IMG/VR virus record: IMGVR_UViG_3300007354_000011
Span: 1-34,815 of that record
DNA from: a virus
Length of the DNA: 34,815 nt
Strand: one strand, 5' to 3'
Each line of letters begins with the position of its first letter. The first letter of the stretch is position 1. Position numbers and translations under genes: made by a program. This document shows positions 13,223 through 20,898 of the stretch, in pieces. The notes beneath the pieces are model-generated. The model saw nothing but the letters and a program-made list of their open reading frames with translations, was not told the DNA's origin and did not search any database.

Positions 13223-14716
13223 ATGATTGTCGAGAATCTTTCCCAACTTACACAGGAAGCGATCAACGAGTTTCGTAAAGCTGTGTCTAAGCCTGTGCCG
13301 GAACTGCTACAGAAGGCAGGTGTTACCCAGGCTACCGGTCTGGTGGCCTATGATCTACAGGCACCGGCTAAGAATCTTTTCCCGGTATTGACGCCTATTC
13401 GTAATAAGTTGCCACGTGTCCCTGGCGGAGGTGGTACAGCAACTAATTGGAAACGTGTTACGGCAATTAACACTGCTAACTTACTCGGATTCGTACCAGA
13501 AGGTAAGCGTAATGGTGTTATGGCAATCGCGTCTGATGATAAGAGTGCAAACTACAAGACGTTGGGCATGGAAGATAGTATTACTTATGAAGCAGAACGC
13601 GCCGCGCAGGGTTTTGAGGATATTCGATCTACCCAGGCACAACGATTACTCTGGGCAACTATGTTGCAGGAGGAATATGCTGTACTCGGTGCCAACTTAA
13701 GTGTAGCATTGGGTACGCCTACAGCTCCAACTGTGACTGTTGTAGATGGTGGTGGTACGATTGCTGATGGTACATATAACGTACGTGTAGTTGCATTAAC
13801 TTTGGCAGGATACTTGGCATCGTCTGTAACAGGTGGTGTGGTTGGACAAATCAGCATTACTCCGGCAGATGGAGGTGTAGCATTCACGTATGGCGGTGGA
13901 TCCTCGCAAAAATCGAATGCTACCAGTACAGGTGCTATTACCAACGGGAATGATAGTGCTATCCGAGCTTCAACACCGGTAGTACCAGGTGCAGTAGCTT
14001 ATGCTTGGTATGTTGGTTCAGGCGGCACAGAGTATTTGCAAGCAATCACTACGATCAATAGTGTAGAGTTAAAGTCACTGCGCACCGATACCCAAACTGC
14101 TGCATCTATTACTGCTGACAATAGCAAGAATTTGTTAGGCTATGATGGCATACTGTACACTGCATGGAACGCAGGCAGCAATGCATACATCAAAAATCTG
14201 CCGACTGGTACACCCGGCATTGGTACCGGTTTGACTGCTGATAATGCTGGCGGGATTGTGGAAATTGACGAGATGCTCGACAGCTTATGGGTAAATTACA
14301 AACTGTCTCCAACGACCATCTATGTCAATGCTCAGGAGGCCAAGAACATCACCTCGAAATTACTTGGTGCCTCCGGGGTACAATATCAGATCGCTGTCCA
14401 ACAAGGATCGGGATTTGCAGCTGGCTCAATTGTTACCAAATATTTGAACAAATTTGGCATGGGTGGTCAACAGTTGATTCCCATAGAAGTGCATCCATGG
14501 TTGCCACCGGGTGTGATGACCGCCGTTACTGAGCAATTGCCCTATCCAATCAACAATGTACCCAATGTTATGGAAATGCGCTTACGGCAGGATTATTATC
14601 AAATCGAATGGCCAATCCGCACGCGCCAGTATGAGACAGGTGTCTATGTAGAAGGTGTATTTGCTCACTATTTCCCGCCATCTATTGGGATCATCGCCAA
14701 TATTGGCAATGCATAA
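13223..14716 (+). CDS. Major capsid protein (HK97 fold) with inserted Ig/Fn3-like domain
   Basis: The 497-residue protein has the HK97-fold pattern. An N-terminal helix is followed by LPRVPGGGGTATNWKRV and the E-loop region, and it ends with a P-domain and A-domain (MRLRQDYYQIEWPI, GVYVEGVFAHYFPP). Residues about 166-287 form a strand-rich, G/T/A-rich insert with Fn3-like features (TYNVRVVALT, VAYAWYVGSGG). That insert would probably sit on the capsid surface. A strong ribosome site (AAGGAG, 13211-13216) precedes ATG 13223. It follows the protease/scaffold gene directly and should be the most abundant product of the late operon. Confidence 0.88.
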   Translation: MIVENLSQLTQEAINEFRKAVSKPVPELLQKAGVTQATGLVAYDLQAPAKNLFPVLTPIRNKLPRVPGGGGTATNWKRVTAINTANLLGFVPEGKRNGVMAIASDDKSANYKTLGMEDSITYEAERAAQGFEDIRSTQAQRLLWATMLQEEYAVLGANLSVALGTPTAPTVTVVDGGGTIADGTYNVRVVALTLAGYLASSVTGGVVGQISITPADGGVAFTYGGGSSQKSNATSTGAITNGNDSAIRASTPVVPGAVAYAWYVGSGGTEYLQAITTINSVELKSLRTDTQTAASITADNSKNLLGYDGILYTAWNAGSNAYIKNLPTGTPGIGTGLTADNAGGIVEIDEMLDSLWVNYKLSPTTIYVNAQEAKNITSKLLGASGVQYQIAVQQGSGFAAGSIVTKYLNKFGMGGQQLIPIEVHPWLPPGVMTAVTEQLPYPINNVPNVMEMRLRQDYYQIEWPIRTRQYETGVYVEGVFAHYFPPSIGIIANIGNA

Positions 14717-14723
14717 TAATTGG

Positions 14724-14754
14724 CGAGGGTATTGACATGATGTCTTTACCCTCG
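14724..14754 (+). terminator. Hairpin after the capsid gene
   Basis: CGAGGGTA (14724-14731) pairs perfectly with TACCCTCG (14747-14754), and GACA/TGTC extends the stem inside. No T tract follows, so it is probably a weak terminator, an mRNA-stabilising end or a processing site that sets the high capsid mRNA level apart from downstream genes. Confidence 0.5.
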
Positions 14755-14778
14755 TCTGGCCGTAGCTGTGGAGGAATC

Positions 14779-15012
14779 ATGCCCCAATACTTAATATGGG
14801 ACAGAACCATCACTATGATCGCACAAGGTGAAGAAATCTATCCAGTAAGAAATGGTCTGGTGGAAATTCCGATTAATCTAGCACAGGAGCTGCAAACAAT
14901 GAATGTTCAGCTTGCAGAAACACCAGAAGTAGAGAATATAGAGAATATAGATGGATTACACAACACTGGCGAACGTAAAACAGGCTCTCGGCGCAAGCGA
15001 AACAGCGGATGA
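14779..15012 (+). CDS. Small protein of the head module, unknown function
   Basis: The 77-residue protein begins MPQYLIWDRTITMIAQGEEI and has strand-like segments, then an acidic linker and a basic tail (GERKTGSRRKRNSG). ATG 14779 is preferred over 14737 because GGAGG lies 6 nt upstream, and the earlier start is buried in the capsid hairpin. It overlaps the following connector gene by 62 nt in another frame. Small proteins at this place often act as head decoration or joining factors, but no family is recognised. Confidence 0.65.
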   Translation: MPQYLIWDRTITMIAQGEEIYPVRNGLVEIPINLAQELQTMNVQLAETPEVENIENIDGLHNTGERKTGSRRKRNSG

Positions 15013-15535
15013 TCTTTTGTTGGGACGGATTATCACTGCAGTATCACGGGCTATTGATCGCCATTGCTCAAGGATGGCCATTAGTAATGATTATTTCAAG
15101 TTGGAAACGGTCACTGACGAGCAAGGAAAGGGCATTGTCTCCTCTGATGGAAACATATTCTATTGGGCACGAAAACCCAAAGTGCAATCTGTAATGGCAT
15201 TTGCCTATCGTCTTGCGCCATATACTAGCTGGATTGTTTCCAATACTGAGTATGTAGAGATAAATGGACATATGATCAAATTCTGGTCAAGTGTTCTATC
15301 GCGTGGAGAGATCCAGATTCAGATGAGTTATATAGGAGGCTTAGCTAGCACTGTAGATGAATTGCCTGCTGATATTGTTGAGGCAGCGATTGTGTTGGTT
15401 GTTCGATTTTACAAAGAGATCAAATCTGGTTTGGGAGATACTATCGGTATTGCCGAATTGGGAACATTGCAATATACAAAAGCGTTGCCAGTTCGGGTTG
15501 TGGAAATGTTGAAGCCATATGTTCGATCGATATAG
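14951..15535 (+). CDS. Head-tail connector (gp6-like)
   Basis: The 194-residue protein starts with the helical pattern of phage connectors of the HK97 gp6 / SPP1 gp15 type (YTTLANVKQALGASETADDL, then AVSRAIDRHCSR). A strand-rich middle and a helical end follow (ADIVEAAIVLVVRFYKEI). It should bind below the portal after packaging. The start overlaps the previous gene. The family call rests on position and pattern. Confidence 0.75.
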   Translation: MDYTTLANVKQALGASETADDLLLGRIITAVSRAIDRHCSRMAISNDYFKLETVTDEQGKGIVSSDGNIFYWARKPKVQSVMAFAYRLAPYTSWIVSNTEYVEINGHMIKFWSSVLSRGEIQIQMSYIGGLASTVDELPADIVEAAIVLVVRFYKEIKSGLGDTIGIAELGTLQYTKALPVRVVEMLKPYVRSI

Positions 15536-15544
15536 GAGGTCGCA

Positions 15545-15811
15545 ATGGATTTCTCGGATGCTGTCGTCAATGGCATTTCATTGGTTATGGTAATTGCAGG
15601 TCTAGTAGCCTTTGCAAAATCAATGGGTCTTACCGGACGTGCATTAACGGCACTCAGTATGGGGGTGGGTATTGCCTTTGGTCTGGCATATCAGGTCAGT
15701 CTGATCGGTGTTCCATCCGATTTTGCAGGTTGGTTTGCTGGGATCATTTATGGTCTGGGCATGGGTATTGTTACCAGTGGATTATATGATATGTTGAGGC
15801 GAGATTTCTAG
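15545..15811 (+). CDS. Holin-like small membrane protein
   Basis: The 88-residue protein has two or three hydrophobic segments (about 11-25, 33-52 and 60-80) rich in glycine and alanine, and a charged end (MLRRDF). Size and topology fit a holin that opens the membrane for the lysin. A strong ribosome site (AGGAGG) precedes ATG 15545. The next gene also encodes a membrane-anchored protein, so this pair may be the lysis module, although it sits inside the head-tail genes and far from the M23 peptidase. A structural role is not excluded. Confidence 0.6.
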   Translation: MDFSDAVVNGISLVMVIAGLVAFAKSMGLTGRALTALSMGVGIAFGLAYQVSLIGVPSDFAGWFAGIIYGLGMGIVTSGLYDMLRRDF

Positions 15812-15823
15812 AAGGGGTGAACA

Positions 15824-16177
15824 ATGCCGCCCGAATCATTATGGGTACAATATAGCCTGATCGGGATTACTTTATTGACCGTCGGTACTATTGCTGGAGC
15901 ATTATATAAATTATGGCATGAGTTATTGGGCTGGATTGAGAGTCAAGATGTAAAACGTTCCAAAGAGCGTGAGGCGCAGCGGGAGTGGGAGGAACAACAA
16001 GCGCGACAACGTGATGAACGTTGGCAGGTTTTTATGCGTCAAATGCAGGAACGTTGGTTGGATCAGGATGCACGTTATGCACAAGTTCTTGAACGTCTGG
16101 TGAATAAAATAGATAATCTAGATGTTGCGATTCGCACACATGATGCTTGGGCGCGTGGTAATCAGGAGCAGAAGTGA
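15824..16177 (+). CDS. Membrane-anchored coiled-coil protein
   Basis: The 117-residue protein has one N-terminal membrane segment (about 9-30, YSLIGITLLTVGTIAGALY) and then a highly charged helical region rich in E, R and Q (about 38-105). This plan resembles phage holin partners or inner-membrane spanin-like proteins. It lies 12 nt after the holin-like gene and its stop overlaps the next start (GTGA), so co-translation is likely. The function is inferred from plan only. Confidence 0.6.
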   Translation: MPPESLWVQYSLIGITLLTVGTIAGALYKLWHELLGWIESQDVKRSKEREAQREWEEQQARQRDERWQVFMRQMQERWLDQDARYAQVLERLVNKIDNLDVAIRTHDAWARGNQEQK

Positions 16178-16617
16178 TTACACAAATTAGGGCGAAATTG
16201 GCGCAGATTCAATCAAGTATAAATGGCATAAAGCGGGTGTATGAATATGCTCCGATGTCTCTAGCACCATCGGATTTGCCGGCGTTTGTAACATTCATTG
16301 GTACTGTAATACCACGATTTATTGGTGAACAATTGATTGAAGAGACGCGATCCTTTCTCATGCGTCTTTATGTAATTCCAATACAATCCGGCATTGATGG
16401 AGAGGCAGAAAAAGCCGTTGAGCCATTTATGGGATCTGTACGAGATGCCTTTTTGTCTCACCCGGCGTTGTATAATCTTGAGTTCGTGCGCCAGGTCAAT
16501 TGGTTAGGAGATGGCGGTATTCAAATTTTGTCTTATGCGGGTGAAAATTATATTGGTGTGGAATTCAAAATCAGTATAGTTCAATTTGCACCAATTATCA
16601 TTGCAGCTATGGAGTGA
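16174..16617 (+). CDS. Tail completion/terminator-like protein
   Basis: The 147-residue protein lies between the connectors and the tail tube, where tail-terminator or neck proteins (gpU/Gp17-like) normally are. It has an N-terminal helix (IRAKLAQIQSSINGIKRVYE), a strand-rich core (TRSFLMRLYVIPIQ) and a GVEFKISIVQFAP end, which fits that fold class. GTG 16174 overlaps the previous stop by 4 nt. The family call is by synteny. Confidence 0.6.
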   Translation: MITQIRAKLAQIQSSINGIKRVYEYAPMSLAPSDLPAFVTFIGTVIPRFIGEQLIEETRSFLMRLYVIPIQSGIDGEAEKAVEPFMGSVRDAFLSHPALYNLEFVRQVNWLGDGGIQILSYAGENYIGVEFKISIVQFAPIIIAAME

Positions 16618-16621
16618 GGCT

Positions 16622-16771
16622 ATGAAATGTCCGATTTGTAATCGAGAAATCAAACTTGAAAAAGAGAAAGAGGTACAACGCGCCTATTGTGATTGCATCG
16701 GTTTCCGGCGTTGTGTTGTTGAAATTGTTCCGTCGCAAGGTAAGGAGGTAAAGAATGACCGCTCCCAATGA
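16622..16771 (+). CDS. 49-residue zinc-binding microprotein
   Basis: The small protein begins MKCPICNREIKLEKE and carries a second cysteine group (YCDCIGFRRC), giving a probable four-cysteine zinc site. GAGG lies a few bases before ATG 16622, and the 3' end overlaps the tail-tube start. The in-frame upstream start at 16586 would overlap the previous gene and lacks a site. It lies within late genes, unlike the other zinc microproteins. Its function is unknown. Confidence 0.65.
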   Translation: MKCPICNREIKLEKEKEVQRAYCDCIGFRRCVVEIVPSQGKEVKNDRSQ

Positions 16772-17564
16772 GCGTACTTTGAACTATGGATTGCGTTACG
16801 CTTGCGTATTTGAGCTGAACGATATTGGCACGCCTAAGGGTGTAGATCAGACTGCATATGAAGGCATGCAATTCCAGGGCAGTACGGCATTTGAACTGAC
16901 ATTACCAGATTCCCGCAAAATCACCGGTTTGGGGGAGGATGGCATTACTCAGGTGGTCTATTTGCCCCCCACCGAGGGCGCCAGTGGCACTCTGAATGTT
17001 GAAGCGGCAGATCCGACCTTAGCTGCATTACTGGATGCGACGAAAGTTGCTACGGTTGGCGAAATGACTGTGATTGGTCTAGCTACTAATCGACAAGGAT
17101 TCGAGCCACAGGTTGGATTGATGTTGTATCAGGCGGCGCGCGGATTACAAACAGGTAAGACATATTGGCATACCTATTTCATACCCAGTGCACAGGTGGT
17201 TCGTAAGGCTGGGGGGATGGGCGCAGATAAAGCAGTCACGGTCTATCAAATTGCGCCCAATCGTGTAAATAAGCACCTGTGGGGAATTGCTTTTTCCAAT
17301 GCAATTGAGGGCTTTTTATCTGCGCAAGTTATAGAGGCATGGAGTAATTATCCATTGCGCCTAGCAGCGTATTTAGGTAATGGAACAGTTACTGCATTCA
17401 ACTTTCCAACCGAATCGCCAGCGGTGCAGATAGACGGTATCAAAGTATGGGTAGATGGTGCAGAAGTAATTAGCGGCATCACAAAAACTGTGACTGGCGT
17501 GACATTTACTGTTGCTCCAACCAATGGCGCTAAGATCACCATTTTGCGTGAGGTAGCTGGATAA
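16755..17564 (+). CDS. Major tail tube protein
   Basis: The 269-residue protein is placed before the chaperone pair and tape measure, as tail tube proteins are. A very strong ribosome site (AAGGAGGT at 16742-16749) and the size fit an abundant structural protein. The N-terminal 200 residues are strand-rich (GLRYACVFELND, GTLNVEAADPTLAALLDATK). Residues about 213-269 form an extra beta domain (FNFPTESPAVQIDGIKVWVD) like domains added to the outside of tail tubes or fibres. It polymerises around the tape measure. Confidence 0.8.
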   Translation: MTAPNERTLNYGLRYACVFELNDIGTPKGVDQTAYEGMQFQGSTAFELTLPDSRKITGLGEDGITQVVYLPPTEGASGTLNVEAADPTLAALLDATKVATVGEMTVIGLATNRQGFEPQVGLMLYQAARGLQTGKTYWHTYFIPSAQVVRKAGGMGADKAVTVYQIAPNRVNKHLWGIAFSNAIEGFLSAQVIEAWSNYPLRLAAYLGNGTVTAFNFPTESPAVQIDGIKVWVDGAEVISGITKTVTGVTFTVAPTNGAKITILREVAG

Positions 17565-17912
17565 ATGAAAACCATTCAGCTTGAAGTAAATGGCATCCAA
17601 GCTCGGTTGGTAGTGCGTGCAGCTACTGTAGGTGATCAATTACGACGAGATATGTTGATTAGCAAGGCGCTAGATCATCCTCTGGAGGATGAAATTGGAC
17701 AGACTGTCGCGCTGGTCATCTATCCACGTTGTATTGCCGTAACAGTAGATGGTGAAATCAATGGTAAAAGTGCCAAGATAGTAACGGTGGAAGAATTCTT
17801 AGAGTTACCGGCAGAGATCGGTGAGGCGTGGCTATCAACAGTATTGGAACTCAATCCAGCTTGGCGCCCTGGATATTCAGCATCGGAGGTAGAAGCCGAA
17901 AAAAAAGGCTAA
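17565..17912 (+). CDS. Tail assembly chaperone, short form (gpG-like)
   Basis: The 115-residue protein lies between tail tube and tape measure, the constant place of gpG-type chaperones. It is acidic and ends EKKG at a run of eight A (17899-17906) directly before TAA. That run contains the slippery heptamer A-AAA-AAA in the right phase for a -1 shift. The short form and the shifted long form together load the tape measure for tube polymerisation. Confidence 0.82.
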   Translation: MKTIQLEVNGIQARLVVRAATVGDQLRRDMLISKALDHPLEDEIGQTVALVIYPRCIAVTVDGEINGKSAKIVTVEEFLELPAEIGEAWLSTVLELNPAWRPGYSASEVEAEKKG

Positions 17913-18175
17913 ATGTCGTTCGACGATTGGAAACATTTTTTTGTGCTAAACCGTCGAACGATCTGCCCGATGAATATTTCGGATTAGGCGCTATTCCCCC
18001 AGAGATACTGAGTATTTCAGCCGATTTGCTCTTTATTTTAGAAGCCCTCGATTGGCGCTGGCCAATTACAACGATTTTAGAGCAACCGGCTGATTTGCTT
18101 TATACAGTATTAAGAATGAAATCTATCGGAGAGATCCTACGTCGTCAGCACGAAAGCGAGAATGAAGATGACTGA
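17565..18175 (+). CDS. Tail assembly chaperone, -1 frameshift product (gpGT-like)
   Basis: A -1 slip on GAA AAA AAA GGC at 17898-17909 joins the first 114 codons to a downstream frame read from 17906 to the TGA at 18173-18175. The product is 203 residues. The downstream part continues RLNVVRRLETFF and is proline-, leucine- and tryptophan-rich. It has no ribosome site or sensible start of its own; the ATG at 17828 lies inside the upstream coding region. The arrangement and the overlap with the tape-measure start match lambda G/GT. Confidence 0.82.
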
Positions 18176-20504
18176 TTATGGGATGTTATTTAGATTGCTT
18201 TTTACTTCTGACGCGAAGAATGCAGAAAGAGATCTCAAAGAGTTGCAAGGGCGGTTGGTTGAATTACACAAGCAGGCCGAAGCAGCACGTGAGGCGTTGA
18301 AATTTGCCAAAACAACTGGCCAGGATACTACACAACTCCAGAAGAAGTTGAATGAAATTGAACAGGAGATCGAGGGGATTACCAAAGGGGCACAAGAAGC
18401 AGAACATGCCATGCATGGAATGTCCAGAGGTCTGCAAGATCTGAAATATTTTAATTTGCGTGATATTGGACAGAGTCTGACTATCGTTGGTGATTCACTT
18501 AGTCGAATTGGGGATCGACTGACAAGAACATTGACCAATACATTGACCAGTGCAATGCAGGCATACTTGCAATCAGCGGGACAGTTCGATGCTTCTGCTA
18601 TGCATTGGAATGAGGCACAACAAGAATTGCATCGCTCAATTATTCGTATTGGTGAAACAGCAGTAGAGGAGTTTACACCAACACTGGAAAAAGCTGCCGA
18701 ATTGGTAGATAAGATTGCAGATTTCATTGAAAAACATCCTGATGTACTAAAGATTGCCGCTAGTATTGGATTTGGAACAGCAGCTATTGGCCAAATTACC
18801 AGTGCATTGGGATTATCTATGATGTTTGTAAATTCAATGCAGGGAATAGGTACTGGGACAGCAATAGGTGGTCTTGCAGCTGGTTTGGGTAATGCAGCAG
18901 TATCTGGCGGAGTATTGGCCATGGCTACAGCAATTGGAGCAGTTATCGGCAAGGAAATTGCTAATGCCATTCAAGATAGTCTGGGAGTAGAAAAAAGCAC
19001 CTGGTCAGATATTGGAACAACATTGAAACAATTGGCAATATTGTCATCGCCAGGAACGAGCCTGGGTGTCACATTAAAAGCATTAGGCGATTTAACCGGG
19101 GAGGATGTGTTCTATGAGACTGCTCAACAGATTATGGATTTTCAGACATCGGTTATGGGATTAGGCGATTCTGCCGAAACTGCAACAGATAAAACAAAGA
19201 ATGCAATACAAATCACCGATGCAGAAGTACAAGCATATATCAACTACAGAGAAGCTGAAAAATCTGCCACAGAACGTTATGAGGAACAGCGTACTTCAAT
19301 TGTTGAAAAAGCTGAAGAAGAACGGATGCGAATAACAGAAAGGTATGAGGAACAACGGGCATCCATTGTAGAACAATACGCGCAAGAACGAGCAAGGCTC
19401 GAAGCACGTTATGAAGAGCAACGTAGTCAAATCATTGAAAATTACAATCGGCAATTAACCAATATCACACGAAACTATCTAGATCAAGAACAACGTGCAG
19501 AAGAGGACTACTACCGCCAGCGGACGCAAATGGCACAACAATATAACTTGGAGATACGGCGCATGGAAGAAGATCATCAGCGACAAATGCGACGTATATC
19601 CGAGGATCACTACGACCGTATAGATGATCTGGTAGCAGCACGGGACGCGTATGGATTGTTAGAAGAACAACGACGTTATGAAAAAGAACGCCAACGAGCA
19701 GAGGAGGATTATCAAGTTCAGGCACAACGGCGCAGCGAGGATTTCGCTCGACAAGTGGCTGAAATGGAACAACAATTTGCCATCCAACGGGCGCGGCGCG
19801 CTGAGGATTATCAATTACAGTTACAAGAGCTGGAGCGTCAAAAACAAGAACAATTAATAAAATTGGAGGAAAGCTTTGCTGAACAAATGGCAAAGCTAGA
19901 CGAACAAGAAGCACTCAAACTTGCCAAACTAGATGAAGAGTTTCAGAAAGAGATGAAATTGCGAGATGATCAGACACAGAAACGATTGGATGAGTTACAG
20001 AGAAATTTTGATACTGAAGCTCAGCAACGGCGGACTGCTTTTGGTCGACAACTGAGTGATTTGGGATCGGCGCTATTGAATGATCAGACAGTGAAACGTC
20101 AATATTATGCAGCCATGCAAGCAGATCTTCAGCGCTTCTTAACCGATTATCGCAACTCTTTGTTACAAGGTCTTTATAGTGGTATATCTTCTTCATCTGG
20201 ACAACCTACCGGAGGTCGGTCCACAGGTGGTTATGTTGACTATGGATTATACCGCTTAGGCGAACGTGGACGGGAATATGTACTCAATACAGAAACTACA
20301 CATCAACTAGAGGCAGAATTTGGAAATCTGACCCAAGATAAACTACTGAGTAATCTACGGCAATCCAGAACTGGCAGCAAATCATTGCATATGAACATTG
20401 GCTTGCATGGGGTGACAATGTCGCAAGTACAACAACTAATGAAAGAAAATAATGTTGTCTTGATGCAACAATTGTATTATGCTGTGCAAACATTGATGGT
20501 GTGA
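18162..20504 (+). CDS. Tape measure protein
   Basis: The 780-residue protein has an N-terminal helical region (1-95), a long hydrophobic, glycine/alanine-rich membrane-like part (about 196-270) and a very long charged coiled coil (about 365-645). The coiled coil is built from repeated units such as ERYEEQRASIVEQY. The C-terminus (about 700-780) has GGYVDYGLYRLGERGREYV, common at tape-measure ends. It sets tail length, and may help DNA enter the cell through the hydrophobic part. At the usual ratio of about 0.15 nm per residue the tail would be near 115 nm, an inference only. The start overlaps the chaperone frameshift product by 14 nt. Confidence 0.9.
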   Translation: MKMTDYGMLFRLLFTSDAKNAERDLKELQGRLVELHKQAEAAREALKFAKTTGQDTTQLQKKLNEIEQEIEGITKGAQEAEHAMHGMSRGLQDLKYFNLRDIGQSLTIVGDSLSRIGDRLTRTLTNTLTSAMQAYLQSAGQFDASAMHWNEAQQELHRSIIRIGETAVEEFTPTLEKAAELVDKIADFIEKHPDVLKIAASIGFGTAAIGQITSALGLSMMFVNSMQGIGTGTAIGGLAAGLGNAAVSGGVLAMATAIGAVIGKEIANAIQDSLGVEKSTWSDIGTTLKQLAILSSPGTSLGVTLKALGDLTGEDVFYETAQQIMDFQTSVMGLGDSAETATDKTKNAIQITDAEVQAYINYREAEKSATERYEEQRTSIVEKAEEERMRITERYEEQRASIVEQYAQERARLEARYEEQRSQIIENYNRQLTNITRNYLDQEQRAEEDYYRQRTQMAQQYNLEIRRMEEDHQRQMRRISEDHYDRIDDLVAARDAYGLLEEQRRYEKERQRAEEDYQVQAQRRSEDFARQVAEMEQQFAIQRARRAEDYQLQLQELERQKQEQLIKLEESFAEQMAKLDEQEALKLAKLDEEFQKEMKLRDDQTQKRLDELQRNFDTEAQQRRTAFGRQLSDLGSALLNDQTVKRQYYAAMQADLQRFLTDYRNSLLQGLYSGISSSSGQPTGGRSTGGYVDYGLYRLGERGREYVLNTETTHQLEAEFGNLTQDKLLSNLRQSRTGSKSLHMNIGLHGVTMSQVQQLMKENNVVLMQQLYYAVQTLMV

Positions 20505-20505
20505 A

Positions 20506-20898
20506 ATGGCATATCAATATGACTTCAAAATAGGTATGACATATGAAAACATGGTGAATGTTGAGTCATTGGCTGATAATACTATGCCCGCGCCACGCAC
20601 AACATTTACTCAGTATAGTGAGATGCGATTGTTAGCAGATGGATCACAACGAGGTATTGGTGCACCTACATGTGAATGGAATTTTGGCATATTGAAAAAA
20701 GCACAGCGAGATGCTCTTCGAGCATATTGCCCAGGTGCGTCGACAGTAGTTTACATTCGCACGCGTACTAATGATAATGACACATATAAAAACTATCAGG
20801 CGATCATGAATTGGCCGATTTTCTCTGAGAACCGTGAAATGACTGGTGTGCGCATTGATTTTATTGTTACATTTCGGAATCTAATCGAGGTCATTTGA
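20506..20898 (+). CDS. Small distal tail protein
   Basis: The 130-residue protein directly follows the tape measure, where Dit- or gpM-like tail-tip proteins lie. It is rich in strands and aromatic residues (YQYDFKIGMTYENMV, then MRLLADGSQRGIG and CEWNFGILKKAQRDALRAY). It should form a tail-tip ring between tube and tip protein. Its TGA overlaps the next ATG. The call is by position; no diagnostic motif is seen. Confidence 0.6.
   Translation: MAYQYDFKIGMTYENMVNVESLADNTMPAPRTTFTQYSEMRLLADGSQRGIGAPTCEWNFGILKKAQRDALRAYCPGASTVVYIRTRTNDNDTYKNYQAIMNWPIFSENREMTGVRIDFIVTFRNLIEVI

Noticed and set aside
13585-13944. Minus-strand ORF of 119 codons
   Set aside because: Antisense to the capsid insert; composition follows from the capsid codons.
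18176-18970. Long minus-strand ORF of 264 codons
   Set aside because: It lies wholly antisense to the tape measure gene, is a serine/alanine-rich mirror of a biased coding sequence, and has no ribosome site or neighbours on that strand.
19465-19914. Minus-strand ORF of 149 codons
   Set aside because: Shadow of the coiled-coil codons (GAA, CAA, CGT) of the tape measure protein.
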